DNA of 64,000 bases from Regnicoccus_A sp014224355 (GTDB taxonomy: Bacteria; Cyanobacteriota; Cyanobacteriia; PCC-6307; Cyanobiaceae): NCBI RefSeq assembly GCF_050920705.1, contig NZ_CP154799.1:496001-560000 (forward strand), written 5' to 3'. How positions within the stretch are numbered: position 1 is the first letter of the stretch; every line of letters starts with the position of its first letter. Positions 62,999 to 64,000 of the stretch are shown in pieces. Both the position numbers and the translations under genes were made by a program. The notes beneath the pieces were generated by a model, which worked only from the letters and a program-made list of their open reading frames with translations, was not told the DNA's origin and did no database searches.

Positions 62999-63900
62999 GC
63001 GCCATGGGCCAACGCCAACCGCCCTTCGGTCGGGTGCTGACCGCGATGGTCACCCCGTTCCGTCCGGATGGAGCGGTCGATCTCGATCTGGCGGCCCGTC
63101 TGGCGCAGCACCTGGTGGATCACGGCTCCGACGGGCTTGTGCTCTGCGGCACCACCGGCGAATCCCCCACCCTGAGCTGGCAGGAGCAGCACGATCTGTT
63201 TGATGCGGTGAAGACCGCGGTGTCGGGGCGAGCCACGGTGCTGGCCGGAGCTGGCAGCAACAGCACCTCTGAGGCCATCGAGGCGATCGGGCGGGCGGCC
63301 GACGAAGGCGCCGACGGCGCCCTGGTGGTGGTCCCTTACTACAACAAGCCGCCCCAGGAGGGGCTGGAAGCCCATTTCCGGGCGATCGCCCAGGCGGCCC
63401 CCCGCCTGCCGGTGATGCTTTACAACATCCCCGGCCGCACCGGCTGCAGCCTCGAGCCCAGTACCACGGCCCGCCTGCTCGATCTCCCCAATGTGGTGAG
63501 CTACAAGGCCGCCAGCGGCAGCACCGCGGAAGTCAGCCAGTTGCGGCTGCTCTGCGGCGACCGTCTGGCGATCTACAGCGGCGACGATGCCCTCACCCTG
63601 CCGATGCTGGCCGTGGGCGCCGTCGGCGTGGTGAGTGTGGCCAGCCATCTGGTGGGGCCCTTGATCCAGCGCATGATCTCCGCCTTTCTGGCCGGCGAGC
63701 TGGCCACGGCCCTCAGCCTGCATGAACGCCTGCTGCCCCTCTGCCGGGCTCTGTTCTCCACCACCAATCCGATTCCCGTCAAAGCCGCCCTTGAACTGGA
63801 GGGCTGGCCCGTGGGGTCCCCCCGTCTTCCGCTGGTCTCCGCCGACAGCGACGTCCGTGCCCGATTGACCACCGCCCTGGCTGCCCTGCGTCCCACCTGA
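62995..63900 (+). CDS. dapA: 4-hydroxy-tetrahydrodipicolinate synthase DapA
   Basis: DapA condenses pyruvate and aspartate semialdehyde, the first step of the lysine/diaminopimelate branch. The 301-aa TIM barrel has RVLTAMVTPFRPDG, LVLCGTTGESPTLSW, VVVPYYNKPPQEGL, MLYNIPGRTGCSLEP and the Schiff-base lysine in VVSYKAASGS (near residue 169). The TTG at 62995 is preferred to ATG 63004, because GGAGG at 62984-62988 is six bases upstream of TTG but 15 from ATG. The TTG overlaps the asd TGA (TTGA), implying translational coupling. Confidence 0.95.
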   Translation: MSAMGQRQPPFGRVLTAMVTPFRPDGAVDLDLAARLAQHLVDHGSDGLVLCGTTGESPTLSWQEQHDLFDAVKTAVSGRATVLAGAGSNSTSEAIEAIGRAADEGADGALVVVPYYNKPPQEGLEAHFRAIAQAAPRLPVMLYNIPGRTGCSLEPSTTARLLDLPNVVSYKAASGSTAEVSQLRLLCGDRLAIYSGDDALTLPMLAVGAVGVVSVASHLVGPLIQRMISAFLAGELATALSLHERLLPLCRALFSTTNPIPVKAALELEGWPVGSPRLPLVSADSDVRARLTTALAALRPT

Positions 63901-64000
63901 CGCCATGGCTCGGCTCCGGCGCTGTGCGGCCTGGAGTTCTCGCAACAGCAACACCAGATTCCGTACGACTTTCCTTCAATCCTTCGTTCCACACCCCATG
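63901..64000. other. Right-edge sequence, gene content unresolved
   Basis: After dapA an ATG occurs at 63905 and another, in the same frame, is formed by the last three bases of the window. The intervening residues match nothing I recognise. In related genomes RNase J follows dapA, so the terminal ATG could be its start, but nothing here proves it. Confidence 0.3.

Overview
The window is 64 kb of GC-rich (visually about two-thirds G+C) chromosomal DNA from a picocyanobacterium of the Cyanobium/Synechococcus (alpha-cyanobacterial) group. This call is inference from three things: cyanobacterial marker genes (sqdB-sqdX, gap2, a Psb34/Ssl1498-type protein, type IV pilus genes); a gene order I recognise from Prochlorococcus and marine Synechococcus (purL-purF-topoisomerase A-TPR-queG-HpsJ-like-DUF502-nusB-ftsY-rsbU-argH, then grpE-dnaJ-tusA-rsgA-ybaB-murB-murC-gap2-thiL-cyclophilin-efp-accB-pdxA); and several small proteins otherwise restricted to that group. 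Genes are packed tightly, with many overlaps, and almost no stretch over 300 bp lacks a gene.

Layout. 0-4.1 kb: a partial oxygenase-like gene divergent from purL-purF (purines). 4.1-8.6 kb: a GyrA/ParC-type topoisomerase subunit, a secreted TPR protein and queG. 8.6-15.2 kb: HpsJ-like protein, DUF502 membrane protein, nusB, ftsY, an RsbU-type phosphatase and argH. 15.2-21.9 kb: dusA and a flavoprotein sharing a 6-bp intergenic space, then a type IV pilus operon pilB-pilT-pilC. 21.9-25.1 kb: grpE-dnaJ-tusA-rsgA. 25.1-33.6 kb: ybaB-murB-murC, gap2, a lumenal cyclophilin with thiL, efp-accB and pdxA. 33.6-39.7 kb: small conserved proteins, an epimerase-like protein, an HNH nuclease divergent from a HARP-SNF2 helicase, envelope proteins, a half-size AbrB protein and tRNA-Gly(CCC). 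39.8-49.4 kb: photorespiratory aminotransferase, cbiD, guaA, mrdA, sqdB-sqdX and a Psb34-like microprotein. 49.5-55.4 kb: thiG, a Ycf37-like TPR protein, rpmI-rplT, a SpoIID/LytB protein and a membrane glycosyltransferase. 55.4-63.9 kb: dnaX, an LRAT-like protein, tig-clpP-clpX, asd-dapA.

The strongest unexpected signal is technical. Eight otherwise normal genes (hpsJ-like, ftsY, pilB, pdxA, the HARP-SNF2 helicase, cbiD, clpX, asd) are each split by one apparent base deletion inside a run of five or six G or C. Several of these genes are normally essential, so missed homopolymer bases in the assembly are more likely than eight real mutations. I annotate these genes across the break. Biologically, the items most worth a second look are the HARP-SNF2/HNH pair, an LRAT/NlpC-type protein between dnaX and clpX, a PilC with a duplicated N-terminal module and a low-GC 3' half, and the lost dnaN neighbour of purL. 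I found no CRISPR array, prophage, insertion sequence, rRNA or dedicated defence island, and no clearly new multi-gene system.
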